The notes below the pieces were generated by a model that was not told the origin of the DNA, searched no databases, and saw nothing but the letters and a program-made list of their open reading frames with translations. The position numbers and the translations under genes are program-made. This document shows, one piece after another, positions 1 through 10,687 of a stretch of 39,857 nt of DNA; position 1 is the stretch's first letter, and each line of letters starts with the position of its first letter. The stretch is from Bacteroidota bacterium (GTDB taxonomy: Bacteria; Bacteroidota; Bacteroidia; Chitinophagales; Chitinophagaceae). Location of the stretch: positions 1 to 39,857 of the forward strand of contig RDXD01000368.1 in NCBI GenBank assembly GCA_004292575.1, given 5' to 3'.

Positions 1-87
1 CTGCCGCAACACCTTAGCCCCGGCCTGTACCACCTGCGGCTGCAAAGCGCCGATGGCAGCCGGCAGATTAAGGTAATGGTGGAGTAG
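1..87 (+). CDS. C-terminal end of a secreted protein, T9SS type A sorting-domain-like tail (partial)
   Basis: Open frame from base 1: LPQHLSPGLYHLRLQSADGSRQIKVMVE*, matching the ...GxYxLxxxxxxxxxxxKVMV ending of type A sorting domains. Confidence 0.6.
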   Translation: MPQHLSPGLYHLRLQSADGSRQIKVMVE

Positions 88-109
88 GGGAAATGCCTTA
101 GGCTAACCC

Positions 110-149
110 AAAAAAAGCATCCGTAAACAAGATTTGCGGGTGCTTTTTT
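110..149 (+). terminator. Rho-independent-like terminator after the T9SS-tail gene
   Basis: AAAAAAGCATCCGTAAA / TTTGCGGGTGCTTTTTT forms a 17-bp stem with two G-U wobbles, followed by a U tract. Confidence 0.7.
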
Positions 150-240
150 GCGTGGTGCATGGCCCGGCGAGGGTCGGCTTCGGAAACGATGCTGGATGTT
201 AAAAACAGGCACCTACGAATTAATTGACCCCTGCACCCCG

Positions 241-1497
241 CTATTTCACTGCTTTGTCAACCAACAGCTTTTGGCTGGGATTTTTAGGCAATATGCTGCG
301 CTCGTCTATCAGTAACGAAAGCGCGGAGTCTTGCAGGGTTTCGAGGGCAATATTTTTGAGGTAAAAGGTTTGTACCGTACCGCTAGGGGTGCGCCAGCGG
401 ATGATTTTGCATTGGCAACTAGCGTTTTCTACCGAGTTTATTACTTCTTCCAATTGGCCTCCTGCACCCAGTTTTTGGTATGCTTCGCGAATGCCAATAA
501 TTTGGTTGTTGCTGCCCACATCAAAATTCCACGACGCCGATATGGCAGAAAAATACGCGCCTGTGCTATCGAACGACATGAGGCTGTGCCGCGGGGATTC
601 CACCACGCCTTGCGCATTTTTTACGCTGGAGTGTATGCTCAGCAGCCCCGGCGATTCAAACTGGATATAACCGCTGTGGTTAAAGCTGGCACCAAAACGG
701 TTGTACAAAAAGTAGCCGTCTTTATAGACAATTTCTACCATGTTTGACACCACTTTTTGGAAGCGGTTGGGGTCGGAAATGCGCGCCTGTGGCGAACCGG
801 TATAGCAAATCCAAACGCCTTCCAGCTGCTGCCGTTCGGCCGCGGTTACCCGGTAGGGCAACAGGTTAAAATCGGTTTTTATGGTGTGCCACTCGCTAGC
901 CACCCTGCTGTACTGCACATAGTAGTAAATGCATAGCCCCACCAATGCCACCAAGCCCATATATGCAGGTGCCAGCCACCGCAGCCTGCTTTGTTTTACC
1001 GCAGGTTGTTTTGCCTCTGTTTTTTGAAGCGCCCCCAACTGCTGCCGCAGCAGCTGATTTTCCTGGTACAGCGATAGCGCATCCGTTTTATCGGCACCGT
1101 CGTTTTGTTGCTGAATCAAAAACGCATCTGTAGGGTTAGCTTCAAAGGCAAGGCGCCCCACACCATACAAATAAATATAGCAGGCATCTACCATGTGCTG
1201 CCTTGGGTGCGCCACCAAGCCCATTAAGGCGTCTTTTATTTGCCCGCCGGTAATGTCGTATTTGCGAAAAGGGTAGGCCTGTTTTTCGCCCTTGGGGTCG
1301 GCTGAGTAGTGGCCATGGCCAAGTTGCTGTGCAGTGTAAGGCAAAGCATTACTGATGTGGCTAAGGGCCACAGAGAGGCCTTCATAGTTCTTACGATTGG
1401 TGTTTTGAACTATTTCTTTACCCGTTTCTTGCTGAAATTTTTCAATGGCCTTATTCAGCAGGTAGATAATTTCTTCTTTGCCTTTTTTTAACACCAA
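241..1497 (-). CDS. Hypothetical protein with an ~110-aa N-terminal domain, one TM helix and an extracytoplasmic C-terminal region
   Basis: 418-aa ORF; TM segment YMGLVALVGLCIYYYVQ; no family recognised. Confidence 0.6.
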   Translation of the reverse strand: MVLKKGKEEIIYLLNKAIEKFQQETGKEIVQNTNRKNYEGLSVALSHISNALPYTAQQLGHGHYSADPKGEKQAYPFRKYDITGGQIKDALMGLVAHPRQHMVDACYIYLYGVGRLAFEANPTDAFLIQQQNDGADKTDALSLYQENQLLRQQLGALQKTEAKQPAVKQSRLRWLAPAYMGLVALVGLCIYYYVQYSRVASEWHTIKTDFNLLPYRVTAAERQQLEGVWICYTGSPQARISDPNRFQKVVSNMVEIVYKDGYFLYNRFGASFNHSGYIQFESPGLLSIHSSVKNAQGVVESPRHSLMSFDSTGAYFSAISASWNFDVGSNNQIIGIREAYQKLGAGGQLEEVINSVENASCQCKIIRWRTPSGTVQTFYLKNIALETLQDSALSLLIDERSILPKNPSQKLLVDKAVK

Positions 1498-1923
1498 TAT
1501 AATAAATTGATTTTCAAATGTTTATGAGTTTCCGAAAGCTCAGGTTCAGTTTCCGAAACCCATGGCTGCTATTTAGAAAGGTATCCAAAACGAACTGGTA
1601 ACAAATGTAATGCTTTGAATGGTCATCTTTACCACGACAATTGTTTGCAAACCGTAAAATAGCTTGCTGTGTGAAAAAATACAAGCACTTATCGTCTTGT
1701 TTTGGCGGACGTGGGGCCGGCTTGGGCTGTCCTATGGCCTTCGAAATAGTTTCTGGCGTGATTCATGGGGTACCCATTACTGTAAGCAAGACCACAACGT
1801 GTTGGCACAACCCCTGTGCTGATACTTTTTTACAGCACCGATTGCCTGTGGAAAGAGCAACAACATTGCCAACCCGTCATTTTCAGAAAAATCATCTCCG
1901 TAAAACGCTTCAATAACAACCCC

Positions 1924-3180
1924 ATGATAAAGAAACTTTTCTCCAATCTTACCGCGTGGGTATTATTGGCCATTACTGCCGGCATCTTACTCGGCCACTT
2001 TTATCCCGCCACGGGCGTGGCCATGGAGCCTTTGGGAAAATATTTTATTGCCATTATTAAGCTGTTTATAAACCCCATCATATTCTTAACCATCGTAACT
2101 GGAATATGCGGCATGGACAACCTAAAGCGTGTGGGCCGTGTGGGCGGCAAGGCCCTGCTCTATTTTGAAGTGGTAACCACACTGGCATTGGTTATTGGCG
2201 TGGTGGTGGCCTATGTGGTTCAGCCAGGTGCAGGGGTAGATACCTCAGCAGTACAAAAAGTAAGCACAGCAGCCTACGGTGGCGAAGTATCGGTATCGTG
2301 GAGCAAGTTTTTTAAAGAAAACATTACCATCCAGGTGCTGCTGCTTTCTATTGTTGGTGGCATAGTCATTAGTAAACTGCGCACAAAAGAAAAAATCTTA
2401 AAGCCCATCCATCTGGCCTCCAAATATGTTTTCCGGGCCTTGCATTTGGTAATGAAGGTGTCGCCAATTGGTGCTTTTGGCGGTATGGCGTTTACCATTG
2501 GCAAATATGGCTTGGCCACACTGGTGCCACTGGCCAAACTAATGGCCTGCGTTTACATTACTATGGCGGTATTTGTGGTGCTGGTGCTGGGCAGCATTTT
2601 GCGCTACTACAAGGTAAAGTTGGGTGCATTTTTAAATTACATTAAAAACGAGTTGCTCATTGTGTTGGGTACATCTTCCTCCGAAGCTGCATTGCCCTCT
2701 TTAATGGAAAAACTGGAGAACATGGGATGCCACAAATCGGTGGTGGGTTTGGTGGTGCCTACGGGCTATTCGTTTAACTTAGATGGCACATCCATTTATT
2801 TGTCCATGGCGGTGTTGTTTTTGGCACAGGTGTTTCAGGTGAGTTTAAATATGGAGCAAATGCTGATGATTGTGGGTGTGCTGATGGTGACCTCTAAGGG
2901 CGCAGCTGGGGTAACTGGCAGCGGATTTGTAATTCTTGCCTCCACCCTGAGTGCCGTAAAAGTGATACCGGTTGAGGGTTTGGCGTTGCTGCTGGGTGTA
3001 GATCGCTTTATGTCCGAAGCCAGGGCCATCACCAATTTTATTGGCAATGGTGTGGCTAGCATTGTTATTTCGTGTAGCGAAAAAATGTTTGACCGCTCAA
3101 AAATGGAGGCTGCTTTTCATAAAAAAAGCGAGCTGGTGCCGGCAGCCACGGTGCAAACCACCCAAGCGGTGAATCTGTAA
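1924..3180 (+). CDS. Dicarboxylate/amino acid:cation symporter (DAACS family, GltP/DctA-like)
   Basis: GTSSSEAALPSLMEKLENMG, GYSFNLDGTSIYLSMAVLFLAQ and RAITNFIGNGVASIVIS are DAACS signatures; start at MIKKLFSNL. Confidence 0.93.
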   Translation: MIKKLFSNLTAWVLLAITAGILLGHFYPATGVAMEPLGKYFIAIIKLFINPIIFLTIVTGICGMDNLKRVGRVGGKALLYFEVVTTLALVIGVVVAYVVQPGAGVDTSAVQKVSTAAYGGEVSVSWSKFFKENITIQVLLLSIVGGIVISKLRTKEKILKPIHLASKYVFRALHLVMKVSPIGAFGGMAFTIGKYGLATLVPLAKLMACVYITMAVFVVLVLGSILRYYKVKLGAFLNYIKNELLIVLGTSSSEAALPSLMEKLENMGCHKSVVGLVVPTGYSFNLDGTSIYLSMAVLFLAQVFQVSLNMEQMLMIVGVLMVTSKGAAGVTGSGFVILASTLSAVKVIPVEGLALLLGVDRFMSEARAITNFIGNGVASIVISCSEKMFDRSKMEAAFHKKSELVPAATVQTTQAVNL

Positions 3181-3494
3181 ACTGGAGCAGCGCATGGGGT
3201 GGCCGCCTGTGGATAGGATGAAAAAAAAGGGATGGAGAGGCAACTGGGTCTTAAGCTAATACGGAGGTAGTGAGTAGAGCAGTAGAATAAAAAAGAGCGG
3301 GTTCGTTACGTGCCAATGGCGGCAAAAAGTGGATTAACATATTATTACACCCAATTGTGGCGATTTTTTTTTGAAAACATTATTTTTATAAACAGGTTAT
3401 TTGCTAGCGGCTTATCCATTTTATTTTGACATAGGCTAATGGGTTTTTGTAAAGGTTTTTAAGGTTCATTTTTTTAAAATTCAATTATTTGCGT

Positions 3495-5846
3495 ATGAAA
3501 AAAGTTAACACTGTATTGCCGCTCGGTCGTTTTGCAAGCAAGGCTGTCTGGCGCATTTGTTTTGTGCTGTTTGCGCTGGTGGCTGGGCAGCAGGTTTTTG
3601 GCCAGGCCAGCTTTTATTACAAGGGCACGGGCGACTTAAACAACCTAAGCAGCTGGGGTGCAAACCCCGATGGCGGCGGCACCGCACCGGCTGATTTTAC
3701 TGCCGCCAGCCAAACCTTTATTATTGTAAATGCCGCGGCCATAACCCACAGCAGTGGTTTGTGGGCGGTAACAGGCACGGGCTCGCGTATTGTAATGGGC
3801 AACCCCACCACGGCTACGCCCGCCACACCCTCGCCTGCCATTACCATTACCATTGCGGCAGGTTCACAAATTACCAGCGCGGGCAACAATAATTTTGATG
3901 TATCGGTACCCAGCTCCGGTACGCACAGAATTATTTACCGAAATACCAGCGCCATATCGTTTCAGGTGCTCACCAATCCCAATCTAGATCTGGTTTTCGA
4001 CGGTTGTACACTTTCCACATCCACCAGCAGAACCTTTGGCAATGTTACCCTCATAAATGGCGCTAATATTGATATGGGTGGTGTATCGATGGTGGTGGGT
4101 AGCTTAACGGTAAACGAGGGTTGTACGCTATCGGGGCCCATTGGCTCATCGGGTCAGTACATTGCCATTAAGTCGGGTGGTTCGGTAGTTATAAATGGCA
4201 CGTTTAGGGCCGGTAGGTCAGGCTCTGTTACTGCCCCTGGCGTAGGTGGGCTTTACACCACGGGTGTTGCCATACCAGTAACGGTGGCCACCACCAATGC
4301 TACATTGCTGTTTCAAGATGCGGCCACCACGCCCGCACTTACGTTGGGTAGCAACTCTACCGTTGACTATAACAGGGGTACCACAAGCCAAACCGGTGTT
4401 CAGGGCATTACGCCCTGGGCATACGCCAACCTCACCCTTTCCAATTCTGCTGTGGCAAGCAATAAATCGTTTGCAGTACCTGGAAACATTACGGTTTCGG
4501 GCCGACTGACCATTAACTTGCTATCGGGCGCCACCATTACGGCACCTTCAAACACCACCAATCTTACCATTTTACCAACGGGTAGCCTGGTTATAAACTC
4601 TGCCACTGCGTTGGCCACCAACGGTAGGTTAATGTTAAAATCCGACGCCACTGGCACGGCTTCCATAGGCACGTTGGCCACGGGCGCTGCCATTACTGGC
4701 GCGGCAACGGTGGAAAGATTTATACCGGGTGGCTTTAGGCGCTATCGTTTTTTAAGCCATCCCTTTAATGCTGCCCAGCCGCTCAGCCAGCTTACCACAG
4801 AGCTAGACATTACGGGCAATACTGCCGGCACCATGGGCCAGGCGGGGCAAACCGTGGGTGATGGCTTTACCACCACCGCCACCAATAACCCCAGCGCATT
4901 TTTCTTTTCTACTGCCGATGCCAACGGCAATGCCACAAACGATGGTGGGTGGAGACCATTTTTAAACGCTACAGGCACCAATTGGGGCGTGGGCCAGGGT
5001 ATAAGGGTGCTCACGCGGGGCACCAAAGGGCAGGCAGGCACTTTAGATGCCACAGAGGCCACGCCCGCGGCTGTAACCCTTGACATGACGGGAACGCTAA
5101 ATACCGGCAACGTTTCTGTACCGCTGGTGTTGGGTGGCAGCGGCGCCACAGCAGGTTACAACCTAGTAGGCAATCCCTATGCATCGCCCGTTGATATAGG
5201 TGCTGTGCTTACCGCAGCAGGCGCCAATGTGGCCAACGCCTTTTACCTGCGCAATCCGCAAACCGGCGCCTACATTACGGTTAGCCCTATTCCTGCCTCG
5301 TACATTATTCCGGCATATTCGGCATTTTTTGTAAAAGCCAACGTGGCCAGCAACTTAAACTTTACCGAGGCAAACAAAAACACTTGTGTTGGCTGCCCTA
5401 CCGTGTTTAGAGTACCCAACCAGGCCCCGACCCTAGACCTGCAAATATTGGGTAATGGTGTAGAAGTAGATAGGCTGATGGTGGCCATTAACGACGCTTC
5501 CAGCAATGGCTTAGATGCCAGCGACGCCGAAAAACTGATGAACGATGGCCTTAGCCTATATGCGGTAAGTACAGACAGGCACAAGCTTTCGGCCAGCTAC
5601 TTTAACACCAGTGTTACTGCTATTCCGCTGGGTATTGCGCTGCCAAAAGCCTATGGCAAGCAAACCTACACCGTTAACGTAAACAGCCTCAACATGGGCG
5701 CCCAGGTAAAACTGTTGCTGCACGATAAAGTGACCAATACTTTTACGGTGTTAAAAAGCGGGGCCAGCTTTAGCCTTGGCATTGATGCCAACGATGCTGC
5801 GCAAGTGGGCGAAAATCGGCTGTCGATAGTGGTGGAAAAACTATAA
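3495..5846 (+). CDS. Large secreted beta-rich surface/adhesin-like protein
   Basis: Signal peptide, Thr/Ala/Gly-rich repeat body (TVERFIPGGFRRYRFLSHPF, YNLVGNPYASPVDIG); ends without an obvious sorting domain. Confidence 0.75.
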   Translation: MKKVNTVLPLGRFASKAVWRICFVLFALVAGQQVFGQASFYYKGTGDLNNLSSWGANPDGGGTAPADFTAASQTFIIVNAAAITHSSGLWAVTGTGSRIVMGNPTTATPATPSPAITITIAAGSQITSAGNNNFDVSVPSSGTHRIIYRNTSAISFQVLTNPNLDLVFDGCTLSTSTSRTFGNVTLINGANIDMGGVSMVVGSLTVNEGCTLSGPIGSSGQYIAIKSGGSVVINGTFRAGRSGSVTAPGVGGLYTTGVAIPVTVATTNATLLFQDAATTPALTLGSNSTVDYNRGTTSQTGVQGITPWAYANLTLSNSAVASNKSFAVPGNITVSGRLTINLLSGATITAPSNTTNLTILPTGSLVINSATALATNGRLMLKSDATGTASIGTLATGAAITGAATVERFIPGGFRRYRFLSHPFNAAQPLSQLTTELDITGNTAGTMGQAGQTVGDGFTTTATNNPSAFFFSTADANGNATNDGGWRPFLNATGTNWGVGQGIRVLTRGTKGQAGTLDATEATPAAVTLDMTGTLNTGNVSVPLVLGGSGATAGYNLVGNPYASPVDIGAVLTAAGANVANAFYLRNPQTGAYITVSPIPASYIIPAYSAFFVKANVASNLNFTEANKNTCVGCPTVFRVPNQAPTLDLQILGNGVEVDRLMVAINDASSNGLDASDAEKLMNDGLSLYAVSTDRHKLSASYFNTSVTAIPLGIALPKAYGKQTYTVNVNSLNMGAQVKLLLHDKVTNTFTVLKSGASFSLGIDANDAAQVGENRLSIVVEKL

Positions 5847-5944
5847 TGCTAGCTTACCCCATCCATTGAAAATGGCATCGGGTACCTACGCATTTTTCGA
5901 ACATAAAACAGGTTCTCATTGCAGAAAAAATCTAAAAAAATTAT

Positions 5945-6619
5945 ATGACATCAAAATACATGACTTGGGCGTTTGCAGCAGCTACAATTGCCCTAAGCGC
6001 TGTGTGCACAAACCTGCAAGCGCAAGCCTTTACCGACAATACGCAGGATGCCGCGCCATCGCTTCCCGTAAAACTGCTGAGCTTTTCGGGCAAAAGACTG
6101 GCTTCGAACGTGGCGCTGAGCTGGGTAACCGCCAACGAACAAAATAACCGCCACTTTAACATTGAACGCTCGGGCGATGGCACCAGTTTTAAAACCATTG
6201 GTACGGTAGCGGGTCGTGGAAACTCAACCACCACCGTAGCCTACGACTATACCGATGCCCAAGTGCCCACCGGAAATCTATTTTACAGGTTGCAGCAGGT
6301 GGACTTTGATGGAAAAAGCACCTATTCGCAAATTATTTTAATCAACAACACCGCCGCACAAACGGCATCGTTGGCAGTGACGCCCAATCCCGTGCGGAGC
6401 AATGTGTTTACGGTAAAATTCGACAACATACCGGTTGGCATTTACGCCATTTCCATTGTGGGTGTTAATGGTGCCAACATTTATCATCGCATGCATAACC
6501 ACCGCTTTGCAACGGAGGTAGTACAGTTTTATATGGACAAAAAGCCGCCAACCGGGGTTTACGTGCTAAGCGCATCAAACGGCACCGAGCGCATTTGGCA
6601 AAAGTTGGTGATAGACTAA
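5945..6619 (+). CDS. Short secreted protein consisting mainly of a T9SS type A sorting region
   Basis: Signal peptide, LPVKLLSFSGKR...NNRHFNIERSGDG...FYRLQQVDFDGK, then TPNPVRSNVF...GVYVLSASNGTERIWQKLVID. Confidence 0.75.
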   Translation: MTSKYMTWAFAAATIALSAVCTNLQAQAFTDNTQDAAPSLPVKLLSFSGKRLASNVALSWVTANEQNNRHFNIERSGDGTSFKTIGTVAGRGNSTTTVAYDYTDAQVPTGNLFYRLQQVDFDGKSTYSQIILINNTAAQTASLAVTPNPVRSNVFTVKFDNIPVGIYAISIVGVNGANIYHRMHNHRFATEVVQFYMDKKPPTGVYVLSASNGTERIWQKLVID

Positions 6620-6729
6620 TGAAGGCGCCACAATTGCCAGTGGACGGTAGATTTGCCAAATGGACAGCGCAGCAAGCCCCCGCCAACGGGTACACATTTG
6701 GCACAGCTGCCAAAACCAGTAGCTTGAGT

Positions 6730-7632
6730 ATGAAGAATAGAAATAATATGAACATGAGATGGGTATTTGCGCTGCTTTGCTTTGCCATGGCCCATGTTTC
6801 CACCGCACAACCCACGCCCAGTACGGTGGGTAAAATGGCATTTTATTTTGATAACGGGGGCAAGATGAAAAGCCCCATAAAGGTGTTTTATTATAGCCCC
6901 AAGGCAGATGCTGCAAATTTGCCCATCGTTATGCTAATGCATGGTGCAGAACGTGATGCTTCGGCGTATATGGATGGGGTTATTAGCACTGCCAACACGC
7001 TGGGCTGCATTGTTATTGCTCCCGAGTTTGACAAAGAGGACTACAACGGTGCCGATTTGTACAACTTGGGCAATGTCTATGACCGCAACAGAAAAAGCTT
7101 TACCGCTGCCAAGCAGTGGAGTTTTTCTTTAATAGAGCCTTTGTTTGACTTTGTGGTGAAGAAAACGGAAAGCAAAAGTACCGGGTATTATTTATACGGC
7201 CACTCGGCAGGGGCCCAGTTTGTGCACCGGTTTTTAATGTTTGTGGATGGACCCCGCGTTATAAGGGCTGGCATGGCCAATGCGGGCTGGTACACCCTGC
7301 CCGATGTGCAAATGGCGTTTCCGTATGGCCTAAAGGGCAGCCCGGTAGATACGTCAAAGCTGGCCCGGTTTTTTGCCACCCGCGTATGTGTGCTGTTGGG
7401 CACTGCCGATACCGATAGAAGCAGTGTGGGTTTCAACGTGACCGATGAGGCCGAAGCGCAAGGCAAAACGCGGTTTGAGCGGGGCAAATACTATTTCGAA
7501 AACTGTAAAGCAACCGCTGCACATTTGCAATCGGTATTTAACTGGGAGCTGATATTGGTGCCCGATGTGGGCCACAACAATGGCAAAATGGCCGAAACGG
7601 GGCTGCCTTGCCTGTTGGGTGTGCAAAAGTGA
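6730..7632 (+). CDS. Secreted alpha/beta hydrolase-fold protein (esterase/PHB-depolymerase-like)
   Basis: Signal peptide; VMLMHGAERDASAYMD; nucleophile elbow LYGHSAGAQF; late GHNNGKM. Confidence 0.75.
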   Translation: MKNRNNMNMRWVFALLCFAMAHVSTAQPTPSTVGKMAFYFDNGGKMKSPIKVFYYSPKADAANLPIVMLMHGAERDASAYMDGVISTANTLGCIVIAPEFDKEDYNGADLYNLGNVYDRNRKSFTAAKQWSFSLIEPLFDFVVKKTESKSTGYYLYGHSAGAQFVHRFLMFVDGPRVIRAGMANAGWYTLPDVQMAFPYGLKGSPVDTSKLARFFATRVCVLLGTADTDRSSVGFNVTDEAEAQGKTRFERGKYYFENCKATAAHLQSVFNWELILVPDVGHNNGKMAETGLPCLLGVQK

Positions 7633-7691
7633 TGTGGTGCCGTAACGCGTGAAAAAAATAAATTTTACAAAACAACTGCTAAATAACGTGT

Positions 7692-9056
7692 ATGATGAGG
7701 CCAGTTGAACTAATAAGGATGGCATTTTTTGGCGCCGGCCTTTGTTGTGCCCAAGTGCTGTGGGCGCAGGAAGAAGTACGCTACATGGAAGATAGCACCC
7801 AAATAGGCGTGGAAGAGCCTTATGGTAGCGTGCAGGTGGTGCGGCTGAAGCAGGGCTACCAACTGGGCGATGGTGTTACCCTGCGCTCGGCAAACGGCAA
7901 TTGGAACATGAACCAAACTATGCAAACCGTTTATGGGGTAAGTTCTACCCAAAAAAACCTGTCGTCGCGGATGTCGATGTTTGAAATACCCAGGGCCAGA
8001 TTGAATTTTTTTGGCAATATTTTCGACAGCAAAATCAGCCTCTCGGCGCGTCTCAATTTCTCGTCCAATAACCAAAGCGTAACCACCGGCAACCGCTCGT
8101 TTAACACCACACTACAAGAGGCAAATATTGAGTACAGACCCAATAGAACCCATGCGTTTAACTTTGGGCTAAGGGCCGATTATATTGATAGCCGTGAAAC
8201 GCGAATAGAGGGGGAAAGCCTGGGTTTTATTGATCGCAGCGCTGTATCTGAGGCGTTTGATGCCATCTTCGATTTCGGCATTCGTTATAAGGGAAATTAT
8301 CGCCTCGGAAACAATCAGTGGCTTAAAGGCTATGCCTCCATTACCACCGGCGATAGCCGAAGTGGGTTGCAAAGAAATTATGGGGGCTTAAAGTATGGCG
8401 TACGACTCGATTATCTGCCCTTTGGAAAGTTTGCACGCTTCGGTGAATTCTACATGGACGATTTGTACCGGGAAGATAAGCCCAAGCTGGTAATTGGCGT
8501 GGTGTACAGTTACAACCAATCGGCCACATCGGCCAAGGGAACCAACGGCGGCAGGTGGATTTACGCCGGTGCCGATGGCGCGCATTTGTTTCCTTCTTAC
8601 TCAAAATTTGGCACCGATTTTCTGTTTAAATACAAAGGGTTTTATGCTTTGGGCAGCTTTGTAACCACGGCCGCCCAGGTGCCCAATGGCATAAAAGGCG
8701 AGTTTCGCCTGAATGGTACGTTTTCGCCCTATGCAACCAACCAAACCGAAGTGCAAACAAAAGATTTGGTACGGTCGCGGTTAAATTTGGGCAGCGGCTA
8801 CAATATTCAAGGTGGCTATGTGCTGCCCTCAAACTGGGCCGTTGGCTTGCGGTATTCCTCGCTTAACAGCGATGTGGTTACTGCCACATTTGACCAGCTT
8901 GACAACTACTACGCCATGGTGATTACACGTTATTTATCCGATCATAATTTAAAGATTCAGCTTCAAACGGGATACAACGAACTTCAGGATGCCTTGAAAA
9001 CCGCTACGCAACGGGGTACTTATTATTCGCAAATCCAATTTACCATTCAGCTTTAA
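7692..9056 (+). CDS. OprO/OprP-type porin-like outer-membrane protein
   Basis: Signal peptide plus alternating beta-barrel pattern (RLNFFGNIFDSKISLSARLNFSSN...), C-terminal aromatic/hydrophobic strand. Confidence 0.7.
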   Translation: MMRPVELIRMAFFGAGLCCAQVLWAQEEVRYMEDSTQIGVEEPYGSVQVVRLKQGYQLGDGVTLRSANGNWNMNQTMQTVYGVSSTQKNLSSRMSMFEIPRARLNFFGNIFDSKISLSARLNFSSNNQSVTTGNRSFNTTLQEANIEYRPNRTHAFNFGLRADYIDSRETRIEGESLGFIDRSAVSEAFDAIFDFGIRYKGNYRLGNNQWLKGYASITTGDSRSGLQRNYGGLKYGVRLDYLPFGKFARFGEFYMDDLYREDKPKLVIGVVYSYNQSATSAKGTNGGRWIYAGADGAHLFPSYSKFGTDFLFKYKGFYALGSFVTTAAQVPNGIKGEFRLNGTFSPYATNQTEVQTKDLVRSRLNLGSGYNIQGGYVLPSNWAVGLRYSSLNSDVVTATFDQLDNYYAMVITRYLSDHNLKIQLQTGYNELQDALKTATQRGTYYSQIQFTIQL

Positions 9057-9067
9057 ACCACTTGTAT

Positions 9068-10339
9068 ATGTTTAATAAGATGCGCTTTATTTTAAGCGGC
9101 CTGTGTATTGTGTTGGCCAACAGGGGTTTGGCCCAATCCATCAATATAGATTCTACGTTTACCTATGCCCAGGGCGAGGGTGTTTTTATAAATTTGGGTA
9201 AGGGCGAAGGCACAAAGATTAATCTACTTACCACCACCCAGCCCGGCGTACAGTACACCAATATCCCAAGTTTGGTGGCCACACCCAACAGCACCCGCAT
9301 GAGCCTCAATTTGGTGAGAATTGCGGTGGCTGCCAGTACCTATAAAAATAAAATTACCATGGGGCTGGTTACCGACTTTACCGGCACCACACCCATTTTG
9401 GAAGCTTGGGCTGGATATAAGCTGAGCAAGCAGGCTAAAATTATTTTTGGCCAAAAGCAAACCCATACCAACAATAGGTTGGCCATGGAAGACGAACGCT
9501 TTGCGCAGGTCATGAGCCAATCTATAGGCGGTACATCAAGTGATGGCATTATGTATGGCGGCCTTATGCACAATTTTGTGGGCAGCACCCGCGAGGCGGG
9601 TTTGTATGTAGAGACCAACTTTAATGTGGGTAAAATGCGGGTATATCCTTCGGCATCGCTTACCACAGGCAGGGGCCAGAATTTTTTTGATGCCTACACC
9701 CAGGGCGGCTACAAGTATGGCGGCAGATTGGACATAATGCCGCTGGGCGATTTTATAAAAAACAATGCGTTTATAGCCCACGACATTTACCGCGAAATGA
9801 AACCCCGGCTGGCGCTGGGCGTGGCAGCCAGCGTAAATGTAAATGCCAGCAATGCCGATGGCAGCAGCAACCCCAATGTGGTGGGGATTTTTAAAAAAGG
9901 GGGTAAGGCAGGCTTTGCCAACTACCGCAAGCTGGTGGCCGATGCCATGTTTAAATACAAAGGCTTTGCCATGGTGGGCGAGTACATGGTTGGCACCGTA
10001 GCAGGGGCAGACCTATTTACCAATACCGCTGCTACCAATAAGCTTACCGAAGAAGTAGCCAGCGGGTACTACAATTTGGGTAGCGCTTTTAATATGCAAA
10101 CCTCGTATGTGTTTAAAAAAGGCTTGGCCATTGATGGCCGATTTACGGTGGTTACACCCGAGTTTGAAATGGCTTCGTCGCGGGTAAATAAACAGGATTG
10201 GGTAACGCTGGGCATTAACAAATATCTAAAGCGCAATGCCCTAAAAGTGGGCATTAATGTAAGCTATATTCACAATAAGGGCATGGTGGTATCTAACGAG
10301 CAGTGGGTGGGTAATTTTGCCGTGCAATTGTTGCTGTAA
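9068..10339 (+). CDS. Second OprO/OprP-type porin-like outer-membrane protein (paralogue of upstream gene)
   Basis: Same architecture and shared motifs (YGGRLDIMPLGDF / YGVRLDYLPFGKF; FKYKGFA / FKYKGFY). Confidence 0.7.
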   Translation: MFNKMRFILSGLCIVLANRGLAQSINIDSTFTYAQGEGVFINLGKGEGTKINLLTTTQPGVQYTNIPSLVATPNSTRMSLNLVRIAVAASTYKNKITMGLVTDFTGTTPILEAWAGYKLSKQAKIIFGQKQTHTNNRLAMEDERFAQVMSQSIGGTSSDGIMYGGLMHNFVGSTREAGLYVETNFNVGKMRVYPSASLTTGRGQNFFDAYTQGGYKYGGRLDIMPLGDFIKNNAFIAHDIYREMKPRLALGVAASVNVNASNADGSSNPNVVGIFKKGGKAGFANYRKLVADAMFKYKGFAMVGEYMVGTVAGADLFTNTAATNKLTEEVASGYYNLGSAFNMQTSYVFKKGLAIDGRFTVVTPEFEMASSRVNKQDWVTLGINKYLKRNALKVGINVSYIHNKGMVVSNEQWVGNFAVQLLL

Positions 10340-10687
10340 TCGTTTTTTTTGCAATGGTAAGAATGAGTTATGTGGCTAATTTAAACATGTACAAAACGGC
10401 TTAAACCCAACACCAGTAATGCTTTTAGGACTTTGAATTTCACATGCTATAAATTTATACGGCCTTAAAGCCGAATAAAAATGAAGGCATAAAATCTCCA
10501 CACACGGGCACACACCCAGCAGCAGAAACCTTTAGGGAATTTGTTGCGAAAATTGAAAAACAATAAAAATGAATAGGTGAAATCCTACCAGTCGTTGTAA
10601 ACCCAGCACACTATACGATTTTTTGGGATTTCATTTGGCAGCATTAAACAGTCTATACAGCCGCAGAGGCGCACTAAAAATGAATAT

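Noticed and set aside
1641-1923. ORF 1641-1916 and the upstream extension of the symporter ORF
   Set aside because: Low-complexity upstream sequence; the symporter start MIKKLFSNL at 1924 fits the family.
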